The notes under the pieces: model-generated
Database searches by the model: none
What the model was told of the DNA's origin: nothing
The model's input: the letters and a program-made list of their open reading frames with translations, nothing else
Shown here: positions 33,654 through 45,480 of the stretch, piece by piece
Layout of the letters: each line of letters starts with the position of its first letter
Numbering within the stretch: the stretch's first letter is position 1
Assembly (NCBI RefSeq): GCF_000276665.1
Contig: NW_004955465.1
Coordinates: forward strand, 6,854,930-6,918,929
Source of the DNA: Chinchilla lanigera
Lineage: Eukaryota; Chordata; Mammalia; Rodentia; Chinchillidae
DNA: 64,000 nucleotides
Direction of reading: 5' to 3'
Translations under genes and position numbers: made by a program

Positions 33654-34147
33654 TAATATTGGTGCCTCTGATTGCAAGGTGCAGACACAAGAAGCCCACT
33701 AACCATCTGACAACAACCACGTTTGTTTTCATTTCGGCTTTTCCACACATCTCCGAATCACTGAAACCAACACACTTATTTTTCTCAACCTCTCACCAAG
33801 CCAGCATTTCATTCCAAAAGATATACAGGCCACAGGGAAGGAAGGGAAGCTGGGAGTGGCCTCATTCCTGTATTTTCCCGTTGTGTAATTTTCTTCCTCT
33901 ACTAAACTGTTTTCCTTCATATCCGAGAGACTCTTCTCCTCTAAAAATTAAGATTTCTGATTTCTAGCAGTGCCAGCAGCATTAATTCTAGCTGAGAAAA
34001 ACAAATAGAATTTTAGAGCAAGTTCATGGGAGGAAAAAAGTAGGGTTTTCACGAGACCCTCCTGTATCTGCACAGCACAGAGCTGCTTTTTCCATGCCCA
34101 GCGCAGAGCAGCCAGGTGAAAGAGATAGACGGAAACAGGTACCGAAA
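33654..34147. other. Unassigned sequence
   Basis: Frames up to 102 codons, no recognisable domain. Probably single-copy or decayed DNA. Confidence 0.45.
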
Positions 34148-34365
34148 TCAAGGGAGAGAAGCTGGAAGTGGGGCTCACACTTATAACCCCACAACTCTGG
34201 GAGGCTGAGGCAGGGAGATTGCAAGTTCAAGCTTGGCCTGGGCAACCTAGCAATCTGCTGAGAACTTGCCTCAAAATAAAAAATAAAAAAGGGATGGGGA
34301 TGTAGGTCAGAGGGAAAACTCTGGGTCCAATTCCTAGGACCACAACAAACCAACAAACCAACTGG
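34148..34365 (+). repeat. B1-ID composite SINE
   Basis: B1 half: 'ggctcacacttataacccc', 'ggaggctgaggcagggaga', 'gcctgggcaacctagcaatc', 'cctcaaaataaaaa'. ID half: 'gggatggggatgtaggtcag' with gggtccaattcctaggacc. It has an AACC-rich tail. Confidence 0.85.
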
Positions 34366-34439
34366 CCAAATGAACAAAATTCAGGCTGAAACCCAGGGAG
34401 AGATCAAGGATAATTAAAGAATAAGGCATCAGGAGACAT

Positions 34440-34497
34440 CATGGAGTGCAGCTTAGTGGTAGAGCATGTGCTTCGCATGCACTCTGTGTGGCCACGT
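34440..34497 (+). repeat. ID SINE fragment
   Basis: 'gtgcagcttagtggtagag' and 'catgtgcttcgcatgcactc' show the 5' half of an ID element with the A box. The 3' half is lost. Confidence 0.6.
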
Positions 34498-34617
34498 GTT
34501 CTGTGGAGGCTTTCACTAACAATGTCCTTTGCACATCTATCACGTGATTCCTGAGAGTTCTGTATTGTAGCTGCTATTCCTGCTTTTTTGTTATCCGTTT
34601 CTGCTCCCAGATGCAGA

Positions 34618-34815
34618 AACAGAACCGGGCATGGTGGTGTGTACCTGTAACCGCAGCACTCTGACAGGCTGAGGTAGGACGATCACAGTTTGAGAACAAC
34701 TTGTGCACTTTAGCAACATAACAAGACCATGTCTCAAAATAAAAGCAAATTGGGGCGGGGGGAGGCAGAAGCCCTGGATTCAATCTCTAGTACAATAAAA
34801 CAAAAAACAAATGAA
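34618..34815 (+). repeat. B1-ID composite SINE
   Basis: B1 half begins 'accgggcatggtggtgtgta' and ends 'ccatgtctcaaaataaaagc'. A short ID-like half, aggcagaagccctggattcaa, and an A-rich tail follow. Same class as the copy at 34148. Confidence 0.85.
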
Positions 34816-35887
34816 CAAACAAAAAACAGAAGAAGAAGCTGAGACGGGTCTACAGAGCTATTTGTGTCCCAAGGTCACAGAAAGCTGGGACAGGCTGGCC
34901 TGGAGAGGTCTCCTAAATGCCTGGCTGGAGCTCTTTCCACAGGCCTCTTAGGGCTGTCTGCGGCCACAGTGGGAAGCAGCGACAGAGCTCGTGAGATTAA
35001 CGGTGCTGGGACTCTGTTGTGAACCTGGACCAACTCAGAGCCTGGGCTCGCTGGTGAATAATAGGAATCTCTATCATCCTTTCCGTCCGAAAGCATTTAT
35101 TTAAAACCCCTGGCTAACTCACTGGGTGAGCTGGCCTGTCACACACCATCACATGGCATGGAAACTGGCAATTAAATTTAGCAACCCACCTCGGCAAATT
35201 CAGACTGAGATCCTTCCAGGCCAGCAGGAGCCGGGGTTTATTCCTAAATCGAGAGGCCTCCAGACAAGGGAAAATAAGGCCAAAGTGGGTTAGGCTGAAT
35301 TATGAGCACCTGTCCCCATCAATAACCTGGTGACTCAGAGCGCCAAGAATGCCTCTTTCGGTGCACAGCCGGGGGACAGCTTTTGGCCTTCTCAAGCCAG
35401 TGGGTCAGGAACTGGAAGCCTTGGCTCCAAGGACAAGCTGTTTGTTTACTAACTGGGGACCAGACCGAGAGATGGCATTGACCAGAGAATCGGTGTCATT
35501 TTTCCTACTCGCCCGCTGCAGTTGCAGCCTGGTGTCCATTGTAACCGTGTAGGTGAGGCACTGCTGTGGATTTCCCTTGGCAAACAGGGAGGAGGGCACG
35601 GCGGGCAGGAGCTTTACTGGTTTACAGGGTGCAATCAGAATGATGGCCCAGATTCAGGGGTAAAGCTCTGCCTGTGGGCCAGGAAGCTGCTCTGTCATGA
35701 AACTCTCCTTCCGGGTTGAAGATTAGCAAACACACAAGTTGTTTGCCTTTTCTGCGTCCGCCAGTGTGGTGTGTGCTGGGCGGTCTGAATGAGAGAGATG
35801 AGGTTTTTCATCTCAGCCGGAGTCCTCTGTGTTAGTGTGGGTGACTTTTGCACAAGCTTCTCTCTCTCTGGCATATAATTTGGTTTT
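34816..35887. other. Unassigned, probably single-copy sequence
   Basis: Moderate to high GC without repeat signatures. Frames up to 73 codons are unrecognisable. No exon is supported, but lack of repeats makes this a reasonable place to look for conserved noncoding DNA. Confidence 0.5.
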
Positions 35888-36235
35888 TTAAATTTTTATT
35901 TCTTTATTAGGAGATCTTTGTAGTACATGATGATTATATTCCTCTCGGGGAGTTGGTGCATTCTTTTGATCTCCCCTTTCCCTCCCCTGCCCTCCACCTC
36001 TTGGTCCTCTTCACGTTTGTAAAAGATCTCACTCCCTGTTTCCTATGACCTGTCTTTTATTTTCCCTTTTAATTTATTTACACCTTGGGGCTCTCATATG
36101 ATAGAAACCATGAGGTCTGTAAGCTTGTGTGTCTGATTTATTTTACTTAACATGATGGTCTCAAGGTGCATCCACTTTTCCACAGATGTTCTTGGTTCTG
36201 GCAGAATAGTAGTACTCCACTGTGTGTAAATACCA
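35888..36235 (-). mobile_element. L1 3' end, antisense, truncated
   Basis: The plus strand shows 'tagtacatgatgattatatt', a pyrimidine-rich block 'ccctttccctcccctgccct' and 'ttattttacttaacatgat', 'aaggtgcatccacttttcc', as in the 3' UTR of the L1 at 21108 and the one at 53430. 5' truncated. Confidence 0.8.
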
Positions 36236-38271
36236 CACGAGCTTCTCTGTAGTCACCTCTCTCCCGGCCCTGGACATACCTGGCAAGTGCCGTCTGCCTG
36301 GTTGTGGTAAGGGCTTGTCCTCTCCAAGCGTGGCTGTGCCTCTGTGGGTGGGAAGAAGGGGCCCTTCTAGCCGTGCTGAAAGGAGCTGGCTCTGTCCTCT
36401 GTCTGCTACGGAGCCATCCACCGTAGAGATGCAGATAAACTTGTCTTCAGCACACCCACGTGAGTATCTGTTCTCCCACCTTGCACAACAGAACCTTCCA
36501 GAAAAAGGAACAAAACTTCCAGTGTCATCAACCAGGCTTGGAGCGAAGGGAAAAGGCCAGCTGATAAGCCGAGCTCCCTGCTCAGGAATGAAGGGAGCGG
36601 CTGCTCCTGCTTGGGAATACACAACCCTGCTGAATTTCCGGTAGTGCTGATGGAAAGAACCAAAGCCGTTGACACTGCTAAAACTGAACTTCTAAAGCCT
36701 GATTTTCCCACATGCCATCATTAAAGGCATCACAGAACCATTCCCCAAGCAAGGAGTGTGTGTGTATCTTGCCCATGGTGGGTCCTCTCTTTATCCTTGC
36801 TTTCCTTCCTGCTTTCTTTTTTCTCTGCTCCTTTCCTTCTTCCTTGACCTGGTGGCACAGAGTAACATTAGGGACATCCATTGACAGCACCATGGCCTTT
36901 GAATCTGATTCCACTGCTGGTGGTGGTTAGCAGTGCCAGGTTTCGCTCCCTGTTCTGTGGGGATAATGGTCCCTCCTCCTCCTGCGGCAGAGCGATGCCC
37001 AGGACAGACAAGATGGGAGCTTGCCTCGGAGGAAGGGTTGGCACGAATGCTGGCCATTATCATCACTGTTTACTCGCCCTCTCTGGACCTTCCCTGGATG
37101 TCTTACTCATCCTGTAAAGCAGGTTGTATCCTTAGCGTTGTGTTAGGCTCAAGGTCGGGTGCCTGGGTACCTTGGCTGGGTTTAAACAAATAGCAATTGG
37201 GTTCCTAATCTATAGTCTGGCCCATTGGAGCACAGTGACCTCTGGTCTCTACCTGGAAGCCCAACCCTCCTAAAGGAAACAATGGGCCTGGTCCCTAGTG
37301 GCCTGGAACCAGACGGGCAGCCTCCTCCCCTGGCAGCCAGTGGGTGAATCCAGCTGTGTTCACCTGAATCTCACACCTGCCTGCGTGCAGAGCAGGGGAG
37401 CTTGGATAAGATGGGCAGCCTGGCACACATGAGCTTCCCATTTTGCACACTTTGTATTCTGTTCCTTAAGACAGAAATACCAGGTAAGACTGAAAAAGCA
37501 GAGAGACTCCTTCCGAGCTGGGTATCATCAAAACAGCCACAAAGACTGGATTGGTGGCCATTACGGGGGTCCCCTTGCTCTACTTTAGGTCCCAGTGATC
37601 TGCTTCCTTCCAAGTGCACTTCCCAGAAGCCGTTGAGCCTTCAGTCAAGGGTGGGGATGGATGTGGAGAAGGGGAGGGAGGAGCCAGGTGTGTCTCCATC
37701 TTGGTCGGGCTTGGTCAGGAGCCCTACCACCCATCCTCATGGTTTAACACCCCCGCCTTCCGTAGTTCTAGCTCCCTTCGGACAGCTCAGAATTCAGGTG
37801 CAGATGCACTCCTTTCCCAAGGCTGTGTAGCGCAGGAGAAGCCTCTTCCCTCTGCTGTCTGGCTGCCCCAACTGGGCAGCTCTTCAATATCTTTGTGTCC
37901 AGTTGCTTTCCTTATACCCCTCTAGGGCGGCCAGGCTGGGCCTAGTTTTGCTAGCTGATCTGTGGCTGGATCCTTAGTGAGGTACCGGGTTGGTTATATT
38001 AACAAAGAGCCAGAAACCCAGGGAAGCCATAGGACTGTCAGGTATGGCAGTGGGACAGGCACTCAGCTCTCCTGTGGCCCTCAGAGGCCTGTGTCTGTGC
38101 CTTCTTGTTGGGCAGGGACCCTGGGACCTGCGGATCACTGCAGGCCATGGATTAGTGGTATCTGTCTCATAAAAAATGGAGAGCACCTCAGAAAATATAA
38201 GCTAACTTTTTCACCAGATGCATGGAAATGATCCAAATATTCTAGCTCAGCTGCAAAGGCTCCTGCTTTGA
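36236..38271. other. GC-rich unassigned sequence
   Basis: Frames up to 153 codons (36161-36622 minus, 37402-37830 plus) overlap in both strands and lack recognisable domains. No SINE or LTR. Probably single-copy DNA. Confidence 0.5.
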
Positions 38272-38319
38272 CAAAAAAACAACAAAACAAAACAAAACAA
38301 AACAAAACAAAACAAAACA
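38272..38319. repeat. (AACAA)n microsatellite
   Basis: About eight uninterrupted aacaa/aaaac pentamers follow a short A run. There is no visible SINE body beside it, so the tail may belong to a lost SINE. Confidence 0.95.
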
Positions 38320-38765
38320 CCAGAACAGCCCAGAGGATTTTGAGCGCCAAGACATTAAGGAAAGCAGACCTTATTTCTCCTTTCTATTTGCCTCTTCTGG
38401 CTGGAGAGTGGCTTCTTTCAAAGAGAAGCAAAGACCTCGAATCCTTTGCTTGGGACCCTGAGCACGAACATCCTGCAGTGAATCAGGATGCGCAGGGAGC
38501 CTGACGGTTGTCACAAGCTGGTCCAGCTCCAGGCGGCCCACTTCTGTACCAGGTGCCATCAGCCCACCCGTGTGGGATGTGAGGCCTGCTCCTGCTCCAC
38601 TCCCGTTCCCCGAGTCCCTGAGGGGTGCCGGTCCACAGGGACACGAGGGGTCCCAGGGCCATGTTGACTGCTGCCCTGCGCTGTGAGGGGCAGAGTACAC
38701 ACCAGATGCTCTGCTGCTGCAAGCAGATTCAGGATGCCAGGGTTTGTTCTTCTGACGTTTGCTTT
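38320..38765. other. Unassigned GC-rich sequence
   Basis: Overlapping frames on both strands up to 154 codons (38371-38835 minus) with no recognisable motif. Confidence 0.45.
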
Positions 38766-38992
38766 TTCCTTCTTTACCATGGAAAGGTATACAATTTGCC
38801 GCTTTAAGTGTGCAACTCAGTGGCATCCAGTACATTCACGTTGCCGGGCAACCACCACCACCGTCCACCTGCAGGACTTTTTCATCTTCTCAGACTGAAA
38901 CTTGAACTTATTCATCACTAAGCCCATGCCTGCTCCCCAGGTTCCCTGGCAACTCCCATTCTATTTTCTAGCTCTACAAATCTGACAACTCT
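38766..38992 (+). mobile_element. Old L1M 3' fragment
   Basis: 'atacaatttgccgctttaag', 'caactcagtggcatccagta', then 'gggcaaccaccaccaccgtc' and 'cctggcaactcccattctat' match the order of the ancient L1 3' UTR. Confidence 0.75.
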
Positions 38993-39066
38993 AGGTCCTT
39001 GCCTAGCATGCACAAGGCCCTGGTTTGATAGCAGCACAAGAAGCAAACAAAACCCCAAAACAAACA
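38993..39066 (+). repeat. ID SINE, 5' truncated
   Basis: 'ccttgcctagcatgcacaag' and 'gccctggtttgatagcagca' show the B-box half of an ID element with an aaac-rich tail. It lies at the end of the L1M fragment. Confidence 0.7.
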
Positions 39067-39439
39067 GGAGCATGGAATCCACTTACTATCTGATAGGTGA
39101 TAAAAGATTTAAATAAATCTAAAGGGTCACAGATAGCTACAATTACAGTCCTCATCCCTCTAACCTAGTTCAGACACTTTGGGCTTGAGGAAGCTAATAC
39201 TTGCGTATCCTATATGCATTCCACTCCCAGGCGAGGCGGGACCAGCATCCTGTCAGGCATGTTAATCTTCGTACAGAGAGAAATAAAAGCGAATTACACT
39301 AAGTGAGATAAATAGCAGTGCGTTGGTTGCAGTCAGATTTTGCAAGCAAATGAGTTTAGGAAGCTTTCACTTTTTGGAGCTTTCTGGATTCCAGAATCAC
39401 AGCTGAGAGTCTACATGTTTGTAATACTTCCAGACCCTG
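39067..39439. other. Unassigned sequence
   Basis: No gene or named repeat recognised. Confidence 0.45.
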
Positions 39440-39620
39440 GATGTGAAACTTTTTACATGGTATCTTTGATATTCATAGTTACTGCCCCCTCAGATAGAAA
39501 TGTAGTGAGTGGGGAAACTGAGGCTCAGACATAGAAAGTAATTTGCCCGAGTAAGTGTCTAAGTTAGGATTTCAACCCAGATCTGCCTGTTCCCAAGTCC
39601 AGGCTCTCCCTGCTGTAACC
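39440..39620 (+). repeat. MIR SINE
   Basis: 'gtggggaaactgaggctcag' , 'aatttgcccgagtaagtgt' and 'ttcaacccagatctgcctg' are the conserved 3' part of MIR, in order. Confidence 0.8.
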
Positions 39621-39929
39621 CAGTCTCAAAATATATGTCACACGGTCACCTAAGCATGCATGCCATGCCAGGGCTCTGTGACCGAGCTGTCTTGGCATTT
39701 GAGGGCTGGCTCTCGATTCCCATGGACATCAGCAGGGTTTATGGACAAACACACTTTGCTGGGCTCCACGCTCTGTTTAGACAGCTCTCGGGGCTCATTC
39801 AAAGTGGCCTGGGCAGCCACATGAGCATCACCTCCTCCAGGAAGTTTCTCTGCCTTGAAAGCCTCCCAGGAGTTCACAGTCTGTGCTGCACTGCTTGCCT
39901 CCTACTTTCATGGGATTATTTGTTCTAAT
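39621..39929. other. Unassigned sequence
   Basis: A 97-codon plus frame (39635-39928) has no recognisable domain. Confidence 0.45.
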
Positions 39930-40265
39930 TAAGTTTATTTTTAAAAATTATGATAAAAGAGACACAATATAATATTTATCACCTAAAGTATGCAGTTCTG
40001 TGGTATCAAATCCATTCACTTGGTTGTGTAACGATCACCACCATCCATGTCTAGAGCTCTCATATCTTGAAAAAGTGCAATCCTGTCCCCCATTAACCAC
40101 TAATTTCCCATTCCTCCCACCTCCAGCCCCTGGAAACCCCATTCCACCTTCCCCCATCCCGATGGATTTGATGGATTTCCCCTAAATGCTTTGTATGAGT
40201 GGAATCATGAACCATTTGTCCTTTTATGATGGGCATACTTCACTTTGCCCAGGCTTCCCAAGGAT
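39930..40265 (+). mobile_element. Old L1M 3' fragment
   Basis: 'acacaatataatatttatca', 'gtatgcagttctgtggtatc', 'ttgtgtaacgatcaccacca', 'cccattcctcccacctcca' and 'tttgtatgagtggaatcatg' follow the ancient L1 3' end. Related to the copy at 38766 but longer. Confidence 0.8.
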
Positions 40266-40282
40266 CATTGGTGTTGTAGCGT

Positions 40283-40695
40283 GCTGTACTTTGGATGTGG
40301 TTTGAGCATGTTCTTCAAGGATGCACATACTGACATTTAACTCCCGTCAAGAGGTGTCAAGAAGGTGGAAACTTCATCAGACTACGGTGCTCAGCAGGGG
40401 CCTTCAGAACTTGATCAGGGTTAGGTAAAGTCATGGGCTGGAGCCCCCATAATTGTACCCTGGTGGCTTTTTAAGAGGAAGGAGGGAGACCAGAGAACAT
40501 AGAGACACACATGTGGTCCCCGTCTCTCACTATGTGATGCCCTGTGCCACCTTGGGATTGCAAGCAATGAGGTCATCACCAGATGGGACCCTGTGACTGT
40601 GGACCAGAATGTGAGCCAAAAGAAACCTTTGCTTCTCATAGCTTATGCAACCATAAGCATTTCATTGTAGCTACAGAAAACAGACTAATACATTG
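40283..40695 (+). repeat. MaLR-type LTR
   Basis: It opens 'gtactttggatgtggtttga' and closes 'gaatgtgagccaaaagaaac', 'agctacagaaaacagactaa'. The central parts are diverged. Confidence 0.8.
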
Positions 40696-40777
40696 CATGT
40701 GTAGGGTTTGCTTCCTATTGACACTCTTCCTGCTAATTCTGGATTAATGCTTTGAAAGTGAAGACACATTTGTGGCC

Positions 40778-41122
40778 TGTCATAGTCCACTTTCTATTGC
40801 TCTAATGGAATACCACAGGCTGGGTAATTTATAAAGGAGAGAGGTTTATTTTGTGCAGTCCAGGAGGCTGGGTGGTCCAAGGCCATGGTTCTGGTAACTT
40901 GCAAAGCCACTTGCTACACCTTAACCTGGTAGAAGGCAGCACAGATGGGTACAGAGCATGCACAGCAGTGCTGTCTTTCTTGCTCTTCTTACAAAGATAC
41001 TAATGCCACCATGGAGCCATGACCTCATTTAATCCTGAATTATATCCCAACCCCCCCCCCAAAAAAAAAACTGTCTGCCTGTGAATCAGGAACTCCCGGG
41101 GACACATTCAAACCATAGCCTG
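40778..41122 (-). repeat. MaLR-type LTR
   Basis: Reverse LTR: 'catagtccactttctattgc', 'aggctgggtaatttataaag', 'gagaggtttattttgtgcag', then 'ccatgacctcatttaatcct' and 'gggacacattcaaaccatag'. A C run next to an A run lies at 41051-41070. Confidence 0.9.
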
Positions 41123-41625
41123 CGTGGCCTTTTGAGTCTCACACAGTAAGCAGCATCATTGACTCCTCAGCCAATACCGATGGGGAGATAATGCAGATTG
41201 GACTTTCTTTTTCGGATGGGTAGCTGCCCTAGGAGCAAAGGGAAAGACTAGCTAGCTGAGAATACCCTTGAAGAAATGCATGCCTGGATCTCTCGTGACA
41301 TGAATGCTTTCAGCCATGCCTACACTTTATGGCATAGATTAGTAATTGGTTTACTAGACTCTCCCAAAGCAGGTGTTACAAACTGGCACTTGATCAGTTC
41401 AGAAACAATACTGTCCTTCAGTCAAGGTGTGAGTGTGAGTGAGTGTGGATGTACGTGTGTGTGGGAGAATCAGCTTGCAGGGAGAAGGCACGAGGCTGAC
41501 CAGGAAGGGATCCTCTCTCTTCCCATGTATCTTCCTTCATAGAAGCATTGGTTTAGAGCAACTATAGATGTGCTAAATTCTGAGTTTGAGACCCTAACTG
41601 AGGTTCAGTAGTTCCAAAAAAAGGA
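41123..41625. other. Unassigned sequence
   Basis: A short gtgtgagtgtgag tract near 41425 is the only simple feature. Confidence 0.45.
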
Positions 41626-41722
41626 AGAAGGATGGGTGATGTAGGTCAGTGGTGGCAGGCACAAGGCCTGCGGTTCACCAGCACTGAAAAAACAAAAACA
41701 AAAACAAAGGAAGAAAAAATCT
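41626..41722 (+). repeat. Degraded ID SINE
   Basis: 'gatgtaggtcagtggtggca' and 'ggcacaaggcctgcggttca', followed by a caccagcactg end and an A-rich tail with caaa units. Confidence 0.6.
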
Positions 41723-41872
41723 TGCACTCTTTCTCCCCACTTTTACGTGAAGGCTGGGGAACAGGAAGCACAGTTCTGAGTCTGGCTTCGTGGACTCTTT
41801 TCTTGTTTAATAGCCACAGACACTCACGTGGTCTACAGCCAGTGTCAAGGTTAGGGATTTATCATCCTGGGT

Positions 41873-41980
41873 ATTTTTTAAAAATTTCTTCTTCTTTGTT
41901 AGTATATGTTTGCAATACATAATGAACACATCCGTCCTTGGGAACTGGTACCTATATGTAGCGCATCACTTTTCAGAGAG
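41873..41980 (-). mobile_element. Short L1 3' fragment
   Basis: 'cttctttgttagtatatgtt', 'gcaatacataatgaacacat' and 'ccttgggaactggtacc' resemble the very start of the antisense L1 3' end at 35888 and 21108. Confidence 0.4.
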
Positions 41981-42514
41981 GGAAGGCATACTGGGACCCT
42001 ACAACAACCCAGGTCACAAGTCTGATTCAAATGGGCATCTGGCTTTGTGGAGTTTTGTTTAGGACCTGTTTGTGGGGAGCCCTTGGGGGTATTGAGAGGT
42101 GCTTGGCTCCAACTGCAGGTGGGAAAAGGATTTCCAGGTGGCTGCTCACTGTGAGAGGAGGCCCAGGCCTCTCACCCCTTCTGTCCTCAGACCGTGGCCA
42201 GGCGCTGGCCAAGGCTGCTTCTCTCCCTGTCCTGTTCCAGCTGACTGAGCCCCACTGCTCTTCTTGGCGTCTGAGCTCTGGCAGTTACTGGAAGTCAATA
42301 GGAAGCACACAGAGTTTGAACACATGAAGACCAGGTCGTAGCGCTGTCATCTCCAAGGGTCTGGGACCTGACATGCGCACTGTGACGCTGGAGTGGGAGG
42401 ACGGGTATGCTCTGCAAAAAGAGCTCTGGTGAAAACGCATTCGGGGCCTGAACCACCAGGCTCGAAGCCAGGCAGAGGCGGGTGAGTGGATGGAGGAAGC
42501 AGGGCTCTAGGTTC

Positions 42515-42516
<2 letters not shown>
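41981..42516. other. Unassigned GC-rich sequence
   Basis: No gene; frames up to 98 codons lack features. Confidence 0.45.

Positions 42517-42566
<50 letters not shown>
42517..42566. repeat. (TG)n microsatellite
   Basis: An uninterrupted tg tract of about 50 bases, the longest perfect dinucleotide tract in the window. Confidence 0.98.
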
Positions 42567-42567
<1 letters not shown>

Positions 42568-43465
42568 ATAAATGTCAGTCCCTGTGTCTCCTAAGACACT
42601 CTATAAGACTCCAGAGGCAGCTTGTGGAACAGGCTAGGTGACGTAGGAGGCCACTCATTTATCTGGGCCGGCAGACTTGGGGCCCGATGAACACTAAGTA
42701 ACCCTGAGTCAGTCCACTGATCAGCCCTGAGGGAGGAGGAGGAAGAAGCTATGAGGTCACTTGGCCATGAAGTCATGCAGGTGGGACGGGGTTTGCAAGA
42801 GCTCTCGCCCTGTCACGGTGAGGGGTTAGGCTCAGGCAAATACCCTCTTCCACTGGAAGCCTTGTTGCTTTGTGACCCTGCACAGTACAAAATGGGTCCA
42901 GGCCAGGAAGAGAGAGGCTAAAAGCTGGCGTCCGAGCTGACCTTCTCAGCCACTTGCTGCCTGGCCGGGTGGGAAGCTCTGTGCCTGCCCTGGGGAACGA
43001 TCCCCAAGGCTGGCTGTGCTCTTGCAATCCTGAAGTCCCACTGTGGAAGAGAGGTCACAGCCTGAGTTGTCATCTGTGGTACCTCTTCTGAGAAGTCCCC
43101 AGCTGGCGGCAGCTGGCGCTGGGCCTGGACCTGTCCTCAGCTGCCAGCTCGGTGTGTCTCGCCTGTGCCCTGTGCTGTCACCCTGCCAGGCTCTGGTCAG
43201 GCCACGGGGCTGCAGGAGGCTGCTGGGTGTTGGGGAGCGGGCTCCATACAAGGCGACCGCCCTGCAGAGCCCGGGTCGCAGCTACTTGTGCAACGCTTTC
43301 TGCTTGTGTTTGCATCACCGAGTCTGCGGCTGCTCTGTCAGTAGGTGACCTTTACAACGGCTGCCAAGAGGCCATCTCTGGACAACATGCTCCCCAGAAC
43401 AGCTTCTCTTCCTCCCACTTTGTGCCTGCCGGGGATGAGCGCCCAAGGGGCCAAAGCCCCCACTG
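42567..43465. other. GC-rich unassigned sequence
   Basis: High GC with overlapping frames up to 101 codons in both strands. No domain, repeat or CpG-island-like density is evident by eye. Confidence 0.5.
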
Positions 43466-43680
43466 GCATTTTATTTTCCTTATTTTCATTTTATTAGAAA
43501 TTTTTACTCTTACATTTTCTTTATTCTATTTTATGTATTTTATGTTTAAATTTTACTTTATTTCAAAAATATATGCTATTCTCTTTATTTTTAAAAATGT
43601 ATTTATTTTTATTTCTCTTTGTTTTAAAAGTTTATTTTGTTCCATTTATTTTTACATTTATTCATTATTTTTAACCCCAT
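43466..43680. repeat. AT-rich low-complexity island
   Basis: More than 200 bases of T-rich words (ttttatt, tttattt, tttaaa) with sharp edges against GC-rich flanks. A 190-codon plus frame (43152-43724) crosses it only because T-rich text translates to Phe, Ile and Leu. It is low-complexity DNA, not a membrane protein gene. Confidence 0.85.
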
Positions 43681-43940
43681 CTGCTGCAGGGATTTGGCGT
43701 CTCCCACCTCTGTTGAGACCCTAGATCTACTCCTTGTTTCTGGACTTTGCAGCCTCCTCCTCCCCAGGGACTGCTGTTTTTTGGCAATGCCCCTCACCCC
43801 TGATGGATACCCTGATATTTTCTGATTTTCAGTAGAGCCCAAGAAGTCCCTTTCTCCCAGCTTTCTCTGATTTGCAGAGGATTCAGGTGCAGGAAAAGCA
43901 GCGTGGGAGGCTCTGGAACAGGAAGGTGGAGGGGACCCCT
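43681..43940. other. Unassigned sequence
   Basis: No gene or named repeat recognised. Confidence 0.4.
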
Positions 43941-44215
43941 GTGCAGTTGTACCCTGGTATTGGTGGGGACTGGTTCCAGGACCCGTACAGCTACCAAAAT
44001 CCACAATGTTCATGTCCCTTGTATTCACATAGGCCTTAGAAATGTTCTGCCCTGTATTAAATCATCTCTACACGAATTCAGTGCCTAGTATGCTCAGTCG
44101 CTATGTGAATAGTTGTGCTGTGACTTTGAGGGAACAATGACAAGAAAAGAGTTTTATACGTCTTCAATGCAGATGCAGCTTTTCCTGACTTTGCTTTGAT
44201 CTGTGTTCAGTGAAA
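43941..44215 (-). mobile_element. MER2-like Tigger DNA transposon fragment
   Basis: 'gtaccctggtattggtgggg', 'ggttccaggacccgtacagc', 'accaaaatccacaatgttca', 'attaaatcatctctacacga' and 'tgagggaacaatgacaagaa' match MER2 in the opposite orientation to the copy at 8591. The last part of the element is missing. Confidence 0.85.
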
Positions 44216-45360
44216 TCATAGATACAGACCCCTGTCTAAGGTGGTTTTTAGTTGCTCAGTCGCACAGGGAATGGTCCCAGAATTCAAGGCATGCACCTTT
44301 GATCTCTCTTGATCTAGGCTGATCTTCCCTGGACCACAACATGACTCCCCACTGATGTGCTGGGGGCTGCGTCGATGTTCCAGGTGAACCCAGGGTGAGT
44401 CAGTTGGCCTCTCTTCCTGGCCTGAGCTTTCCCACTCCCTCTCCCCGCTCCAGCGCTCTGGATGCAAAACAATACCAACATCAAAAAATCCACATCTCCT
44501 GCCGCCCTTGGTGGCTTACATGCCAGTGGGGTAGATAGAAATTAAACAGGTCTGAAAAGCAGGACAGAGAACGTTAGACAGAAGGACGTCCCGAAGAGAA
44601 GAAGCAAATCAGAAAGAAGATGTGGAACTCTGGGTGGTGGACTTTGTGGAAGTGCCAGTGGCTGGGGGAGGTCTCTCTGAGTCCAGGCTGGAAGGAAGAG
44701 AGGGAGGGAGGGGCGGGGCTGTGAGGAGGTCAGGGAGGAGCAGACAGAGGAAGGAAAGCACACAGGACTTCGCGCCGTGCACATCAGGGGGGTGTGAACC
44801 TGAGGCTGGTGTGGGGAGGACAGAGAGTGGGGACGGAAGAAGCAGGTCAGAGAGGAAGAGCTGTGGGGAGACCAAGCTTTACTCTGAGGCCATGGGAGCC
44901 ACTGCACAGAATTCAGCAGAGGAATGACAGGACTCGGCCTGAGTTTTAAAAGCCATGTGACTGTGCTCTTACGATGCTAACACTACACAGACACTGTCCT
45001 GGAGGGCAGGCATATTGACCAGGGCTTCCCTGAGGCTCCTGTAGACACATCTGGGAGAGGTCTGTGGAGGCGGAGCAGCCTCACGGCAGAGACCCTGCCA
45101 TGCTCGTGACTCAGGCCAAGTCCGAATGCCTCTGAGCAGGGAGCTCACCAGGTAACTCTCATTCTGGGGCCCAGGGCCTGACAGCCTGTACTGGGGGGAC
45201 CGGGCCTAAGTTCTGAGTCCAAATGCTGGAGAGCCCGGAGTTGTGATGGCCACAGTTCACCTCTGTACTGGTTCTCGTGGGTTGGGTGGTGTACTCGCAC
45301 CTCTCTCTGGGAGCAACCTTCTCTCCAACCAAACTGTCACCTAAAAGTAACTGTCACAGC
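44216..45360. other. Unassigned sequence with a possible old repeat
   Basis: The segment 44540-44955 is purine-rich and ends 'gggagccactgcacagaatt', 'cagcagaggaatgacaggac', a phrase common to old mammalian repeats that I cannot assign. Frames up to 121 codons are compositional. Confidence 0.4.
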
Positions 45361-45480
45361 ATCTTTGTGTCTTATGCATCTTTATTTTCAGGGCACAGCT
45401 CATCCGGCTTGCAGGAGACCTCTTCATGTATGTTACAGATGAATGAGTGAATGATGAAGGAATGAATGAATGCTACTTCC
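45361..45480 (+). repeat. Probable L2 or MIR tail with GAAT units
   Basis: 'tctttattttcagggcaca' leads to a run with atgaatgagtgaatgatgaagg and 'aatgaatgaatg', like the short tandem tail of L2. Confidence 0.45.

Noticed and set aside
35888..36235. Possible processed gene copy because of the polyadenylation-like and pyrimidine-rich text
   Set aside because: It matches the L1 3' UTR copies at 21108 and 53435.
36161..36644. Overlapping 153- and 140-codon frames on opposite strands
   Set aside because: The reverse frame begins inside an L1 3' end, and neither frame has recognisable domains.
43152..43724. 190-codon frame with a long Phe/Ile/Leu-rich C-terminal half resembling membrane segments
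   Set aside because: The hydrophobic part is the translation of a T-rich low-complexity island.
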